64,000 nucleotides of DNA from Paractinoplanes abujensis (GTDB lineage: Bacteria > Actinomycetota > Actinomycetes > Mycobacteriales > Micromonosporaceae). Numbering within the stretch: the stretch's first letter is position 1; every line of letters starts with the position of its first letter. Under the pieces are notes generated by a model. It had not been told where the DNA came from and made no database searches. It worked only from the letters and a program-made list of their open reading frames with translations. Positions 45,824-54,118 of the stretch are shown in pieces. Location of the stretch: the NCBI RefSeq assembly GCF_014204895.1, contig NZ_JACHMF010000001.1, positions 3,534,001 to 3,598,000 on the forward strand, in the 5' to 3' direction. A program made the translations under genes and the position numbers.

Positions 45824-45850
45824 AGACGGTTGTCTGAGACGGAGTACGAT
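45824..45850 (+). promoter_or_regulatory. Candidate promoter and operator of the tetR gene
   Basis: TACGAT at 45845-45850 is a good -10 element only six bases before the ATG, which would give a leaderless message. The inverted repeat AGAC-GGTT-GTCT (45824-45835) overlaps the expected -35 zone and could be the TetR autoregulatory site. No strong ribosome site precedes the ATG, which fits. Confidence 0.4.
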
Positions 45851-45856
45851 CGAGCC

Positions 45857-46435
45857 ATGGGAAACCGTGAGGCCCTGCTCGAGGGCGCCAAGCGCTGCCT
45901 GTACGAGAAGGGCTATGCCCGCACCACCGCGCGCGACATCGCGAACGCGGCCGGCACCAGCCTGGCCGCGATCGGCTACCACTACCGCTCGACCGACGCC
46001 CTGCTCAACGCCGCCCTGTTCCAGGCGATGCAGGAGTGGGGCGACGAGATGGCCAAGGCCCTGGCCACCGACGACCTGGCCGGCGCGACCCCGCTGGAGC
46101 GGTTCGAGGCGGTCTGGGTGCGCATCCTCGACTCGTTCCGGGCCAACCAGGCCCTCTGGGCCATGCAGCTCGAAGTGGTCATCCAGAGCCGGCATCAGCC
46201 CGAGGTGCGCGAGCAGCTCGCCGCCGGGCTCACCGGGGCCCGGGCCGGGCTGGCCGCGCTCTTCGACGAGGGCAACGACGAGGCCGACGAGAGGACGACG
46301 GCCGCGGTCGGCTCGCTCTACCAGGCGCTGCTCACCGGGGTGCTGATGCAGTGGCTGATCGACCCGGAGACCGCCCCCACCGGCCACGACCTGGCCGTGG
46401 CCCTGCGCCGGGCGGCCGCCACCGTCGCCCAGTGA
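45857..46435 (+). CDS. TetR-family transcriptional regulator
   Basis: This 192-residue protein has an N-terminal TetR DNA-binding domain (ALLEGAKRCLYEKGY, then TTARDIANAAGTSLAAIGYHY as the helix-turn-helix, about residues 5-50) and an all-helical C-terminal ligand domain. The ATG at 45857 starts directly before the first helix; reading further upstream enters the preceding terminator. It lies 83 bases before the MMPL transporter on the same strand, a common pairing in which the regulator controls an exporter. The ligand is unknown. Whether it senses the macrolactam is speculation. Confidence 0.92.
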   Translation: MGNREALLEGAKRCLYEKGYARTTARDIANAAGTSLAAIGYHYRSTDALLNAALFQAMQEWGDEMAKALATDDLAGATPLERFEAVWVRILDSFRANQALWAMQLEVVIQSRHQPEVREQLAAGLTGARAGLAALFDEGNDEADERTTAAVGSLYQALLTGVLMQWLIDPETAPTGHDLAVALRRAAATVAQ

Positions 46436-46518
46436 GCCCGGCCGGACAGTTGCGCTTCGGCGGCCGTCGATGATTGCATGTGCCGCGCCCGCCCCGCGGC
46501 GCTCATCGGGAGGCCGTC

Positions 46519-48627
46519 ATGCTGGCTGGGCTGGGCCGGGCGATGTACGTCCGGCGGGTCGTCGTCGTCGTCGTCTGGGCGGCGGTCGCGCTGGCCGGCG
46601 CGGTGTTCGGCGGCTCCGTCTACGACCGCACCCAGTCGATCGACCCCCTGCCCGCCGACGCTCCGGCCGCGGTCGCGCAGGACCGCCTGGACACGCTGGC
46701 CCCCGAGGGTGAACGGCTGGTCGCGGTCGTCTCCGGGCGCGAGGTCGGCTCGATCGAGCTGATCACCAGCGTCACCCGGATCGTGTACGAGATCCGCGCC
46801 GTCAACGGCGTCAAGGAGGTCGACGACTCCTACACCACGGGCAACCGCCGGATCTCCACCGACCAGCGCGCCTCCTTGATCACCGTGGAGTTGCAGCCGG
46901 CGCTGAGCGACGACGACGCGTTGCGGGTGGCCGGCCAGGTGAGCGACGCGCTGCGCCGGATCGACGCGCCCGAGATCCTGATCGGCGGCGCGTTACTGGC
47001 CGAGCAGGAGTTCAACGACCAGGCCGTACGGGATGCCGCCGTCGGCGAGTCCGTCGCGCTGGTCTGCGTGGCCGTGCTGCTGATCGTGCTGCTGGGCGGG
47101 CTCGTGGCGGGCCTGCTGCCGCTGGCGGCGGCCCTCGGCGCGGTCACCGCCACCCTGCTCACGCTGACCGGACTGGCCGGGCTGCTGCCGGTCAGCGAGT
47201 ACGCGGTCAACGTGGTCACCCTCCTCGGCATCGGGCTGGCGGTCGACTACAGCCTGCTGATGATCGCCCGGTTCCAGCAGGAACGGGCGGCCGACCCCCG
47301 CGCGCCCCTGGCCGAGCTGCTGGCCCGTACGGTGGCCACCGCCGGGCGGGCGGTGCTGGTGTCCGGCTCGGCCGTCGCCGCGGCCCTGGCCGGCCTGCTG
47401 GCCTTCGCCGACCCGCTGCTGGCCGCGATGGCGATGGGCGGGGCGCTGGTCGTCGTCCTGGCCACGGTGGCCGGCCTGACGCTCGTCCCGGCGCTGATCG
47501 CGATCGCCCACCGCCGCCTCCCCGCCCCTCGCACCCGGAGCCGGGGTCCCGGCCTGCTGGCCCGCCTGGCCGGGTTCGCGCAGCGCCGGCCGCGTGGGGT
47601 GGCCCTGACCGCGGCGGCCGGTCTGCTGGTGCTGAGCGCGCCGCTGTTCTTCGTGGAGTTCGGCAACTCCGACGTCCGCGCGCTGCCCACGACCAGCGAG
47701 TCCCGCCGGACGTACGAGGCCACGCAGGCGAGATTCGACGACCCGCCCCGGCAGCCGCTGACCGTCCTGGTCGAGGCGGCCCCCGACGCGCCGGGCATGC
47801 CGCAGCTGTTCGACACCATCGAGCGGATGCCGGGCGTCTCCGACGTGTTCGTCCGCTCCGACCTGCCGCCCGGGGTGAGCATCGCCGACGTGGTGCCCGA
47901 CGGCGCCGAGGACGGCCGCCCGGCCCGGCAGCTGGTGGCCGGCCTGCGGGCCCTCGCCGCGCCCGCCCCCGTGCTGGTGGCCGGGCCCGCGGCCGAGCTG
48001 ACCGACGCCGGACGATCGGTGTCCGAGCGGCTGCCCCTGGCTCTGGCGATCGTCGTCGTGGCCACCGGGGCGCTGTTGTTCCTGCTCACCCGCTCGGTGA
48101 TCGTGCCGCTCAAGGCCATTGCGATGAACGTGCTGACGCTGCTGGCCACCCTGGGGGTGCTGGTCGCGGTCTTCCAGTGGGGGTGGGGCGCCGCCGTGCT
48201 GGGCTTCGAGCCCTGGGGTGCGCTCGACCTGACGACGCCGCTGCTGCTGTTCGTGTTCGCCTTCGGGCTGTCCATGGACTACGAGGTGTTCCTGCTGGCC
48301 CGGATCAAGGAGGAGTGGGACCGGCGGACGGCCACCGACGCCGCCGCCAACGACCGCGCCGTGCTGGCCGGGATCACCGCCGCGGGCCCCGTGATCACCA
48401 CGGCCGCCCTCGCGATCGGCCTGGTCTTCCTCGGCTTCGTCCTGGGCGGCCTGGTCGCGGTCAAGGAGATCGGCGTCGGCATGGCGGTGGCGGTCCTGCT
48501 CGACGTCACCGTGGTCCGCGGCCTGCTCCTGCCGGCCACGATGTCGCTGCTCGGCCGCTGGAACTGGTGGCGGCCGGGCCGGCGCACCCCGGCGGAACCC
48601 CGGAGCCTGGCCGCCGACCGTGCGTAA
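46519..48627 (+). CDS. MMPL-family transporter
   Basis: This 702-residue membrane protein has the RND/MMPL layout: one N-terminal membrane segment (about 10-32), an extracytoplasmic domain, a bundle of five segments (about 170-335), another segment near 365-385, a second extracytoplasmic domain, and a last bundle (about 505-670). Family marks include LLGIGLAVDYSLLMIARFQQE and FAFGLSMDYEVFLLARIKEEW, the paired GxxxDY motifs of the proton path. The ATG at 46519 has GGGAGG six bases upstream; an earlier TTG is unlikely. Codon 159 (46993-46995) is TTA, the rare leucine codon that in Streptomyces depends on the bldA tRNA. Such proteins export lipids or hydrophobic metabolites; the cargo is unknown. 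Confidence 0.93.
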   Translation: MLAGLGRAMYVRRVVVVVVWAAVALAGAVFGGSVYDRTQSIDPLPADAPAAVAQDRLDTLAPEGERLVAVVSGREVGSIELITSVTRIVYEIRAVNGVKEVDDSYTTGNRRISTDQRASLITVELQPALSDDDALRVAGQVSDALRRIDAPEILIGGALLAEQEFNDQAVRDAAVGESVALVCVAVLLIVLLGGLVAGLLPLAAALGAVTATLLTLTGLAGLLPVSEYAVNVVTLLGIGLAVDYSLLMIARFQQERAADPRAPLAELLARTVATAGRAVLVSGSAVAAALAGLLAFADPLLAAMAMGGALVVVLATVAGLTLVPALIAIAHRRLPAPRTRSRGPGLLARLAGFAQRRPRGVALTAAAGLLVLSAPLFFVEFGNSDVRALPTTSESRRTYEATQARFDDPPRQPLTVLVEAAPDAPGMPQLFDTIERMPGVSDVFVRSDLPPGVSIADVVPDGAEDGRPARQLVAGLRALAAPAPVLVAGPAAELTDAGRSVSERLPLALAIVVVATGALLFLLTRSVIVPLKAIAMNVLTLLATLGVLVAVFQWGWGAAVLGFEPWGALDLTTPLLLFVFAFGLSMDYEVFLLARIKEEWDRRTATDAAANDRAVLAGITAAGPVITTAALAIGLVFLGFVLGGLVAVKEIGVGMAVAVLLDVTVVRGLLLPATMSLLGRWNWWRPGRRTPAEPRSLAADRA

Positions 48628-48656
48628 GCGCAGCTTCACCGGGTAGTCATGCCGCT

Positions 48657-49025
48657 GTGGAACAGCTCCGCGTGTCCTTCACCCACCGTACGGATCTGGC
48701 CTCGTTGCGCAGTGACGCCCGGTCGATGCTGGTCCGGCTGCAGAGCCCGGCGGCCCTCGACGACGCCCTGCTGGTGATCACCGAGCTGGTGGAGAACGTC
48801 ATGCAGCACACCGGCGACGGCGGAGAACTCGTCGTCCGCCGGCATCGCGACACCGTCCGCATCGAGGTCGCCGACACCAGCGCCGAGCTGCCCCGGCAGT
48901 ACCCGCCGGACGCGCGCCGCATCGGGGGCCGGGGCCTGCTGCTCGTGACGGCGATGACCCGCAACTGGGGCAGCCGGCCGCGTGCGGGCGGCAAGGTGGT
49001 CTGGGCCGACGTCCCCCTGATCTGA
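48657..49025 (+). CDS. RsbW-like anti-sigma factor/serine kinase ATPase domain protein
   Basis: This 122-residue protein is a single GHKL-type ATPase domain (HATPase_c_2). It shows the N-box ITELVENVMQH (Glu43, Asn47, His51), VADTSAELP where DxGxG normally lies (Asp73), and the G2 motif GGRGLLLV. Free-standing domains of this kind in actinomycetes bind or phosphorylate anti-anti-sigma factors. I use GTG at 48657, the first in-frame start; an ATG at 48649 is out of frame. It follows the MMPL gene by 29 bases and may be co-transcribed. No sigma or STAS partner lies next to it, so its target is unknown. Confidence 0.88.
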   Translation: MEQLRVSFTHRTDLASLRSDARSMLVRLQSPAALDDALLVITELVENVMQHTGDGGELVVRRHRDTVRIEVADTSAELPRQYPPDARRIGGRGLLLVTAMTRNWGSRPRAGGKVVWADVPLI

Positions 49026-49036
49026 GGTGCCGGTGT

Positions 49037-49070
49037 GAGGCGCCCGGGTCGCCGTTGACCCGGACGCCTC
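49037..49070. terminator. Bidirectional hairpin terminator between convergent genes
   Basis: Arms 49037-49050 and 49057-49070 pair over 14 positions with one mismatch around a six-base loop. It lies between the RsbW-like gene stop (plus) and the DUF5996 gene stop (minus), so it can serve both. Confidence 0.7.
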
Positions 49071-49104
49071 TCCCCCCGGCCCGCCCAGCCGTGCCCCCGG
49101 GCCG

Positions 49105-50007
49105 CTACCGGGGCAGATCCACCGCGGGGCGGTCCCACCCGGCCAGGTCGGCGGCGGCCGTGTAGGTCGAGCGCAGGAACGTCAGCAGCGTCGCGTCGGG
49201 ATCGTCGGAACCCGCGACGATCTCGTACGGCAGCACGCATTCGCGCAGGTCCGGGTCGTAGTAGGCGGCGGTGCGCTCGGCGTAACCCGCGGGCTCCGGA
49301 TACGCGTACGCGTAGAAAGCGCCCTCGTCGCCGCCGCCCGGCCAGAAACCGAAACTGGCCAGCTCGTGCGAGTAGCCCTCCTGCATCACCCACGGCGGGC
49401 AGTTGGGCGCGCCGCCCGGGTGGGCCGGGGCGAGGCAGCCGGAGAAGCGGGTGTACGCCAGGTCCATCGCGCCCCAGAAGAAGTGGACGGGGCTGGCCTT
49501 GCCCACGAACTCGGCGCGGAACCGGCCCAGCACCCGCTGCGCCTGCAGCAGTTGCCGCCAGAACAGCTGCACGGCTTCACCGTCGTACGAGCAATGGGTC
49601 TGGTCCTCGGCGAACGGGATCGCGGACTCGACCTCGTTGGGGGCCGCGTGGATCTGCGGTTCGAGACCCAGCGCGGACAGGGCGTCCATGGTCTCGGCGT
49701 AGAACGTGGCCACCGGCTTGGGTTCGAGCGCGACGTCGCGGGCGCGGCCGTCACTCGTCCGGATGCGCAGCCGGTGCTCGACGAAGTCGAACTCGGCGTC
49801 GAAGATCCCGTCCCCGTACGGGACGGCCGACGTGGTCAAACCGCGCGCGGTCGGATACAGCGTGACGTGCCACCAGTGGTTCACCGGCGGTGCGTACGCC
49901 ATCCGCACCTTGCCGACGATCTGCGTCCACATGTGCACGGTGTCGCGGGTCTCGGTCCAGTCGGCCACGCGCAGCCGCGGCCACGGCGTGGTGATCGTGT
50001 CGGTCAT
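49105..50007 (-). CDS. DUF5996 family protein
   Basis: This 300-residue protein matches the DUF5996 pattern as I know it: WPRLRVADWTETRDTVHMW at the start, then TQIVGKVRMA, NHWWHVTLYPTARGLTTS, VHFFWGAMDLAYTRFSG and GAFYAYAYPEP, rich in Trp, Tyr and His. No biochemical role is known to me for the family. It shares a minus-strand operon with the upstream hydrolase gene, separated by four bases. No signal peptide or membrane segment is visible, so it is probably cytoplasmic. Confidence 0.85.
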   Translation of the reverse strand: MTDTITTPWPRLRVADWTETRDTVHMWTQIVGKVRMAYAPPVNHWWHVTLYPTARGLTTSAVPYGDGIFDAEFDFVEHRLRIRTSDGRARDVALEPKPVATFYAETMDALSALGLEPQIHAAPNEVESAIPFAEDQTHCSYDGEAVQLFWRQLLQAQRVLGRFRAEFVGKASPVHFFWGAMDLAYTRFSGCLAPAHPGGAPNCPPWVMQEGYSHELASFGFWPGGGDEGAFYAYAYPEPAGYAERTAAYYDPDLRECVLPYEIVAGSDDPDATLLTFLRSTYTAAADLAGWDRPAVDLPR

Positions 50008-50011
50008 CGGG

Positions 50012-50707
50012 TCAGCCCGCCGCCTTCACGATCACGTCGGCCACCGGACCGGGCTGGGAGGCCGGGATCGCGTGCGACGCGCCGGCCAGCTCCACACTGA
50101 TCCGGGCACCGGCCCGCTCGGCCATGAACCGGTGCGCCGCCAGCGGGATGTTGCGGTCCAGCTCCGGGTAGATGAACCAGGACGGCAGGTTCTTCCAGGC
50201 CGGCTCGCCGGAGCCCTCGTTGAGCGCGGTGGTGTTGAGCGGGCGCTGGGCGGCGGCGTCGACGGCAGCCCGCTCGGCCGGCACGTCCGCGGTGAACTGC
50301 TGGTGGAACTTCTCCTGCCGGATGTAGAGATCCACAGTGCCGTCGGGCAGCGGCACCTCCTGCAAGGTCTCACCCAGCGTGCTGCCCGGGAACCGGCCCG
50401 ACAGCTGCCCGATGCTCTCGCCCACCTCGGGCGCGAACGCGGCCACGAAGACGAGCGCCTGGACGTGGTCGTGGCCGGCGGCGGCGTTGGAGATGACCGC
50501 GCCACCGTAGGAGTGCCCGACCAGCACGACCGGGCCGCTGATCGTGGCCAGCAGGCTGGAGACGACGGCGGCGTCGCCGGACAGGCTGCGCAGCGGGTTG
50601 GGCGCGGCCACGACCGGGAAGCCGTCGGCCCGCAGCCGCTGGATCACGCCGCCCCAGCTGGCGGACTCGGCGAACGCGCCGTGGACGAGGACGATGGTGG
50701 GTTTCAC
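50012..50707 (-). CDS. Alpha/beta hydrolase
   Basis: This 231-residue alpha/beta hydrolase begins with the strand-turn TIVLVHGAFAESASW, has its nucleophile elbow in VLVGHSYGGAVISNA, and a late histidine in LAGASHAIPASQPGPVAD. The pattern is that of small esterase/hydroxynitrile-lyase-like hydrolases. GTG at 50707 is chosen because the conserved first strand follows at once; the longer frame adds no family sequence. It precedes the DUF5996 gene by four bases. It is not like the proline-iminopeptidase VinJ that removes the cap in vicenistatin biosynthesis, so I do not assign it to the PKS pathway. The substrate is unknown. Confidence 0.9.
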   Translation of the reverse strand: MKPTIVLVHGAFAESASWGGVIQRLRADGFPVVAAPNPLRSLSGDAAVVSSLLATISGPVVLVGHSYGGAVISNAAAGHDHVQALVFVAAFAPEVGESIGQLSGRFPGSTLGETLQEVPLPDGTVDLYIRQEKFHQQFTADVPAERAAVDAAAQRPLNTTALNEGSGEPAWKNLPSWFIYPELDRNIPLAAHRFMAERAGARISVELAGASHAIPASQPGPVADVIVKAAG

Positions 50708-50811
50708 GGAAGCGCCTTTCTGCCGGCCAATTCGCTGAACTCTCAACCGGCGAGTATGCGCAGCGCAAGGGCCCTGGGAGATAGCTCACCGGAGCCTTGA
50801 CCGTGTGCTTG

Positions 50812-50824
50812 GAACACAGTGTTC
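50812..50824. promoter_or_regulatory. Perfect 13-base palindrome GAACACAGTGTTC, candidate operator
   Basis: GAACAC and GTGTTC flank a central A in the gap between the divergent hydrolase (minus) and acetyltransferase (plus) genes. A TTGACC at 50797-50802 just upstream resembles a plus-strand -35. Such symmetric sites are typical of TetR or similar dimeric regulators, but no regulator gene is adjacent. Confidence 0.45.
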
Positions 50825-50923
50825 GATCGCGGATCATGGCTGTCAGGAGACCTCTGTACACCGGGTTCGTGACGGCGTGACCTTTGACGCCCCCACGCGG
50901 GCTGACCACCGGAAGGAACCGCT

Positions 50924-51220
50924 GTGAGCGACACCGTCGAGGTCCACGACAACCCGGACCGGCACCGCTACGAGATCACGGTCGCCGGCGAACTGGCCGG
51001 CTTCGTCGTCTACCTCCTCGAGCCGGAGAAGATCGTCTTCGTCCACACCGAGATCGAGATGGCGTACGAGGGCCGCGGCCTGGGCAGCCGCCTGGCCCGC
51101 GACACCCTCGACGACGCCCGCCGGCGCCACCTGCGCGTCGTGCCGGCCTGCCCGTTCTTCGCCCGCTTCATCCGCAACCACCCGGAATATCAGGATCTGA
51201 CCCACGCCGTACGGGATTGA
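50924..51220 (+). CDS. Small GNAT-fold N-acetyltransferase (YjdJ type)
   Basis: This 98-residue protein is a single short GNAT domain of the YjdJ class. It shows HRYEITVAGELAGFVVYLL, IVFVHTEIEMAYEGRGLG, the acetyl-CoA loop GRGLGSRLARDTLDDAR and the ending VVPACPFFARFIRNHPEY, which is characteristic of the class. GTG at 50924 follows the ribosome site GGAAGGA. These minimal proteins bind acetyl-CoA, but their substrates are largely unknown. It ends four bases before a frameshifted pseudogene on the other strand. Confidence 0.92.
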   Translation: MSDTVEVHDNPDRHRYEITVAGELAGFVVYLLEPEKIVFVHTEIEMAYEGRGLGSRLARDTLDDARRRHLRVVPACPFFARFIRNHPEYQDLTHAVRD

Positions 51221-51223
51221 GGG

Positions 51224-52180
51224 TCAGCCACCTTCGCCGCAGTCCTCCACCTGCCCCTCGGTGACCGCCGGCCCCGGATCGAACGTGACGTTCCGGAGCC
51301 GGGCCGAGGGGCGGCCGTCGGGCTGTGCCGTGGTCCGGCCGAGATCGAGGAGTTCGTCGTTGGTCAGCCGCCACTGCCTGGTGTCGACGGTGAACTCCAA
51401 ACTCAGCTTGTCGTACCCGGCGATCCGCCGTTCGGACCGCACAAAGGTGTCACCACCCGGCGGCGCGATGCGATGCGCCTCGATCGTGCACGGCGGAATG
51501 TCGATCACCGCGGCGACGGCCGTCAACGCCTGCACGTAGGTGGGGCCTGGTTCAGCTTCTCAGTCGACCGGCCGGGCCCGGCCGACGCGATCCGGCGCGG
51601 ACGGTCGTACCGTAGCTGTGCCCGGAGTCGCGGACGCCTCGCGTCCCGTACGGCCGGGCGGGCTGGACGCGCCTTCTTGCCACCCCGGCGTCGTGACCTA
51701 CCCATGGGCACACACTCGGCGTCGCCCGGAACGGCTCACCGTTGCCCCGTTTGATCAATGGGGTGTGCTCCGCGCCCTCGGACCGATAGGTCACGGCAAG
51801 CTCGAAAGTGCGAGCGTTCTCAAGCGGCAGACCCTCGATGATCAGAGTGAGCGGCACCGTATCGTCCGCGGGCACGTCCAGCCGCTCCTCGTCGAAATAC
51901 GGGACGAGGGGAACGGTCCGCGGGTCGCTGGGCACCAACGCGGTGGGACGGTGCGTGTGTTGACCGCGCCGATCGCCGTGACAGTGAGGCCGGACCCGCG
52001 CCGCTGGTTAGGACCATGGAGATCTGCGGGTTGCCGTATACGAACGCGCCCTGATCGAGCGCCCGCTGGCACAACGCGCTGGTGTCGGCGGTCGGAGCGG
52101 TAGGAGGCGGGCGGTCGTGGCAGGATGCCCCGGGTCCGGCGCCGGGCGGCTTCGGGCCGGGGCCGCGGGACGTGGTGACG
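51224..52180 (-). pseudogene. Frameshifted hypothetical protein gene
   Basis: Protein-like sequence runs through at least three minus-strand frames in order. First comes a proline-rich linker, then RALDQGAFVYGNPQISMVL (near 52060-52010). It shifts to SGLTVTAIGAVNTRTVPP (near 51995-51940), then to PYFDEERLDVPADDTVPLTL and following residues (near 51925-51690). After a TGA the last frame reads VQALTAVAAVIDIPPCTIEA to a stop at 51224. Each piece uses normal codons, and joins occur where sense is lost, so frameshifts in a once single gene are the best reading. The last piece (51224-51535, 103 codons) could also be an independent small gene. I recognise no family. The upstream end is uncertain and approaches the start of the next gene. 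Confidence 0.6.
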
Positions 52181-52237
52181 TGACCAAGGTCGGCGGTATC
52201 GTCCCCTATCGACGCAGTGACGCGCGGAGGGGGCACG

Positions 52238-54064
52238 ATGACCGTCCTGGGTGTTCTGTCACCGTTTCTGGGCGGGTGGTATTTCGGGGGGCTGCTCGAG
52301 GGCATCGCGGGCGCCGCGGCGGAGGCCGGGGCCGCGGTGGTGGCGGTGCAGACGTTGGACGCGGGCGCCGATCAGGTCGAGTTGACCGAGCCGCCGCATC
52401 CGGCGCATCCGCTGGCCTGGGAACACACCGCCGGTTTCGTCGTGATCGTGAACGCGGCCAGCGCCAAGTATCTGCACGAGTTGCAGGCCACCGGGCGACC
52501 CGTTGTCGTGGTCAGTCATGACTACCCGGAGCTGGACTGCCCGACCGTCTTCCCCGACAACCGGGTCGGGGTGCGGGCCGCGGTCGAGCATCTGATCGGG
52601 CACGGGCATCGGCGAATCGCCTTCGCGGGGTTCATGGGCGCTTCGGACCAGCAGGAGCGGCACGACACGTACCGGCGGACGTTGATCGACCACGGCATCG
52701 AACCGGACCCGGCACTGCTTTTCGAGGCCGCCGACAACCAGGAGGCCGGCGGCGCGGGGGCGGCCGAGGCCATGCTGGCGGCGGGGTTGCCGTCCACCGC
52801 GGTCGTGACCGGCACCGACCTGAACGCGCTGGGTGTCCTGCGGGTGCTGACCGCCGCGGGCTGCCGGCTGCCCGACGACCAGGCCGTGGTGGGCTTCGAC
52901 GACCTGTCGGACGCGTCGTTCACCGAGCCCCGCCTGACCACCGTACGGCAGCCGCTGTCCGAGATCGGCGCCACCGCGGCCCGGGTGCTGCTGGCCGCGG
53001 CGGGCGGCACGGGCGGGCCGGCGGCGCGCCACGAGGTCGCGACCGAGCTGGTGGTCCGGGAGTCCTGCGGCTGCCCGAGCCCGGTCGACGCGGCGTCGTT
53101 GCGGGCCGGGGCGCGGTCGCAGTACCGGGAGCGCACCCGGCTGCAGCGTTCCCTGAGCACCCAGTACGACATCAGCCTCGACCTGTTGCGCAGCCACGAG
53201 GAGGACCCGCGGCGGCTGGACTGGTTGCGCCGCACCTCGGTGCGGGCGGGTTGCCTGGGGCTGTGGACCCCGGGCGAACCGGCCCTCGAGATCGCCGGGC
53301 ATTTCGACCGGTTCGCGCCGTCGGCGCCGCCGCTCCCGCCGGTCCCCGCGGCCGGGTTCCCGCCCGCGGACATCCTGGAGGCGGCCCGCACGGAGCCGGG
53401 TTCGCTGGCTTTCGTCGTGCCGGTGCGGGTCGGCGACCGGGACTGGGGGCTGCTGGCCACCGTCGACCGGGTCGACCTGCAACCGGCCACGGGCCGCGAG
53501 GCGATCAATCAGTGGGCGGCGCTGCTGACGGGCGCGCTCGACTACCAGGCCGCGCTGCACACCCTGCGTGAACAGGAGGAACAGCTGCGGGCGAGCGCGC
53601 TGCACGACCACCTGACCGGCCTGCCCAACCGCAGCCACTTCTTGCAGCTGCTGGCCGCCTCGATCGAGCGTGGCGCGCGGGTGGCGGTGCTTTTCGTCGA
53701 TCTCGACGGCTTCAAACAGATCAACGACACGTACGGGCACGCCGTCGGCGACCTGGTCCTGGTCGAGGTGGCCGACCGGCTCCGGGCCGAGCTCGGCGCC
53801 CTGGGCACGGCGGGCCGTTTCGGCGGCGACGAGTTCCTGGTGCTGCTGGACGCGCTGGCCGACGGCCACACCCCGGAGGCCACGGCCCGCCGGCTGGTGT
53901 CCGCCCTCGGCCGCCCCTACCGCCTCGACGGGCGGCCGCTCACGGTCTCGGCCAGCGTCGGCGTCGCCCGGGCCCACCGGACGACCGACGCCGACACCCT
54001 GGTCCGCGAGGCCGACGCGGCCATGTACCGCGCGAAGTCCCGCCGCACCGGCGTCGAGGCTTGA
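52238..54064 (+). CDS. Sugar-binding (LacI-type periplasmic-binding fold) and GGDEF fusion protein
   Basis: This 608-residue protein has two parts. Residues 1-280 follow the effector domain of LacI-family regulators (VLSPFLGGWYFGGLLEGI, VVVVSHDYPELDCPTVFPDN, HLIGHGHRRIAFAGF, VVGFDDLSDASFTEPRLTTV) but lack the N-terminal helix-turn-helix. A middle region of about 150 residues leads into a diguanylate cyclase domain: DHLTGLPNRSHFLQ, VLFVDLDGFKQINDTYGHAVG and the active motif GRFGGDEF (GGDEF at 529-533). It should make cyclic di-GMP in response to a small ligand. I see no RxxD inhibitory site in the usual place and no membrane segment. ATG at 52238 has GGAGGGGG upstream. It lies directly before the GH31 glycosidase gene, so a sugar ligand is a fair guess. 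Confidence 0.9.
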   Translation: MTVLGVLSPFLGGWYFGGLLEGIAGAAAEAGAAVVAVQTLDAGADQVELTEPPHPAHPLAWEHTAGFVVIVNAASAKYLHELQATGRPVVVVSHDYPELDCPTVFPDNRVGVRAAVEHLIGHGHRRIAFAGFMGASDQQERHDTYRRTLIDHGIEPDPALLFEAADNQEAGGAGAAEAMLAAGLPSTAVVTGTDLNALGVLRVLTAAGCRLPDDQAVVGFDDLSDASFTEPRLTTVRQPLSEIGATAARVLLAAAGGTGGPAARHEVATELVVRESCGCPSPVDAASLRAGARSQYRERTRLQRSLSTQYDISLDLLRSHEEDPRRLDWLRRTSVRAGCLGLWTPGEPALEIAGHFDRFAPSAPPLPPVPAAGFPPADILEAARTEPGSLAFVVPVRVGDRDWGLLATVDRVDLQPATGREAINQWAALLTGALDYQAALHTLREQEEQLRASALHDHLTGLPNRSHFLQLLAASIERGARVAVLFVDLDGFKQINDTYGHAVGDLVLVEVADRLRAELGALGTAGRFGGDEFLVLLDALADGHTPEATARRLVSALGRPYRLDGRPLTVSASVGVARAHRTTDADTLVREADAAMYRAKSRRTGVEA

Positions 54065-54090
54065 TCGGCGACACCGTCACCGCACCATTT

Positions 54091-54106
54091 TACATCGATG
54101 TACATC
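54091..54106. promoter_or_regulatory. Overlapping palindromes TACATCGATGTA and GATGTACATC, candidate operator
   Basis: TACATCGATGTA (54091-54102) is a perfect 12-base palindrome and GATGTACATC (54097-54106) overlaps it as a perfect 10-base palindrome. They sit in the 54-bp gap 13-28 bases before the GH31 start, in an unusually AT-rich patch. A dimeric repressor site is likely; the binding protein is unknown. Confidence 0.5.
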
Positions 54107-54118
54107 TATGGTTGAGGC

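Noticed and set aside
44002..45891. A 629-codon minus-strand frame opposite the beta-propeller gene
   Set aside because: It is Val/Arg/Gly-rich with no motif, and the plus-strand gene has a signal peptide, a ribosome site and seven propeller repeats.
50012..50707. The alpha/beta hydrolase as the VinJ-like deprotecting enzyme
   Set aside because: It resembles small esterases/hydroxynitrile lyases, sits more than 6 kb from the cluster, and is in an operon with DUF5996.
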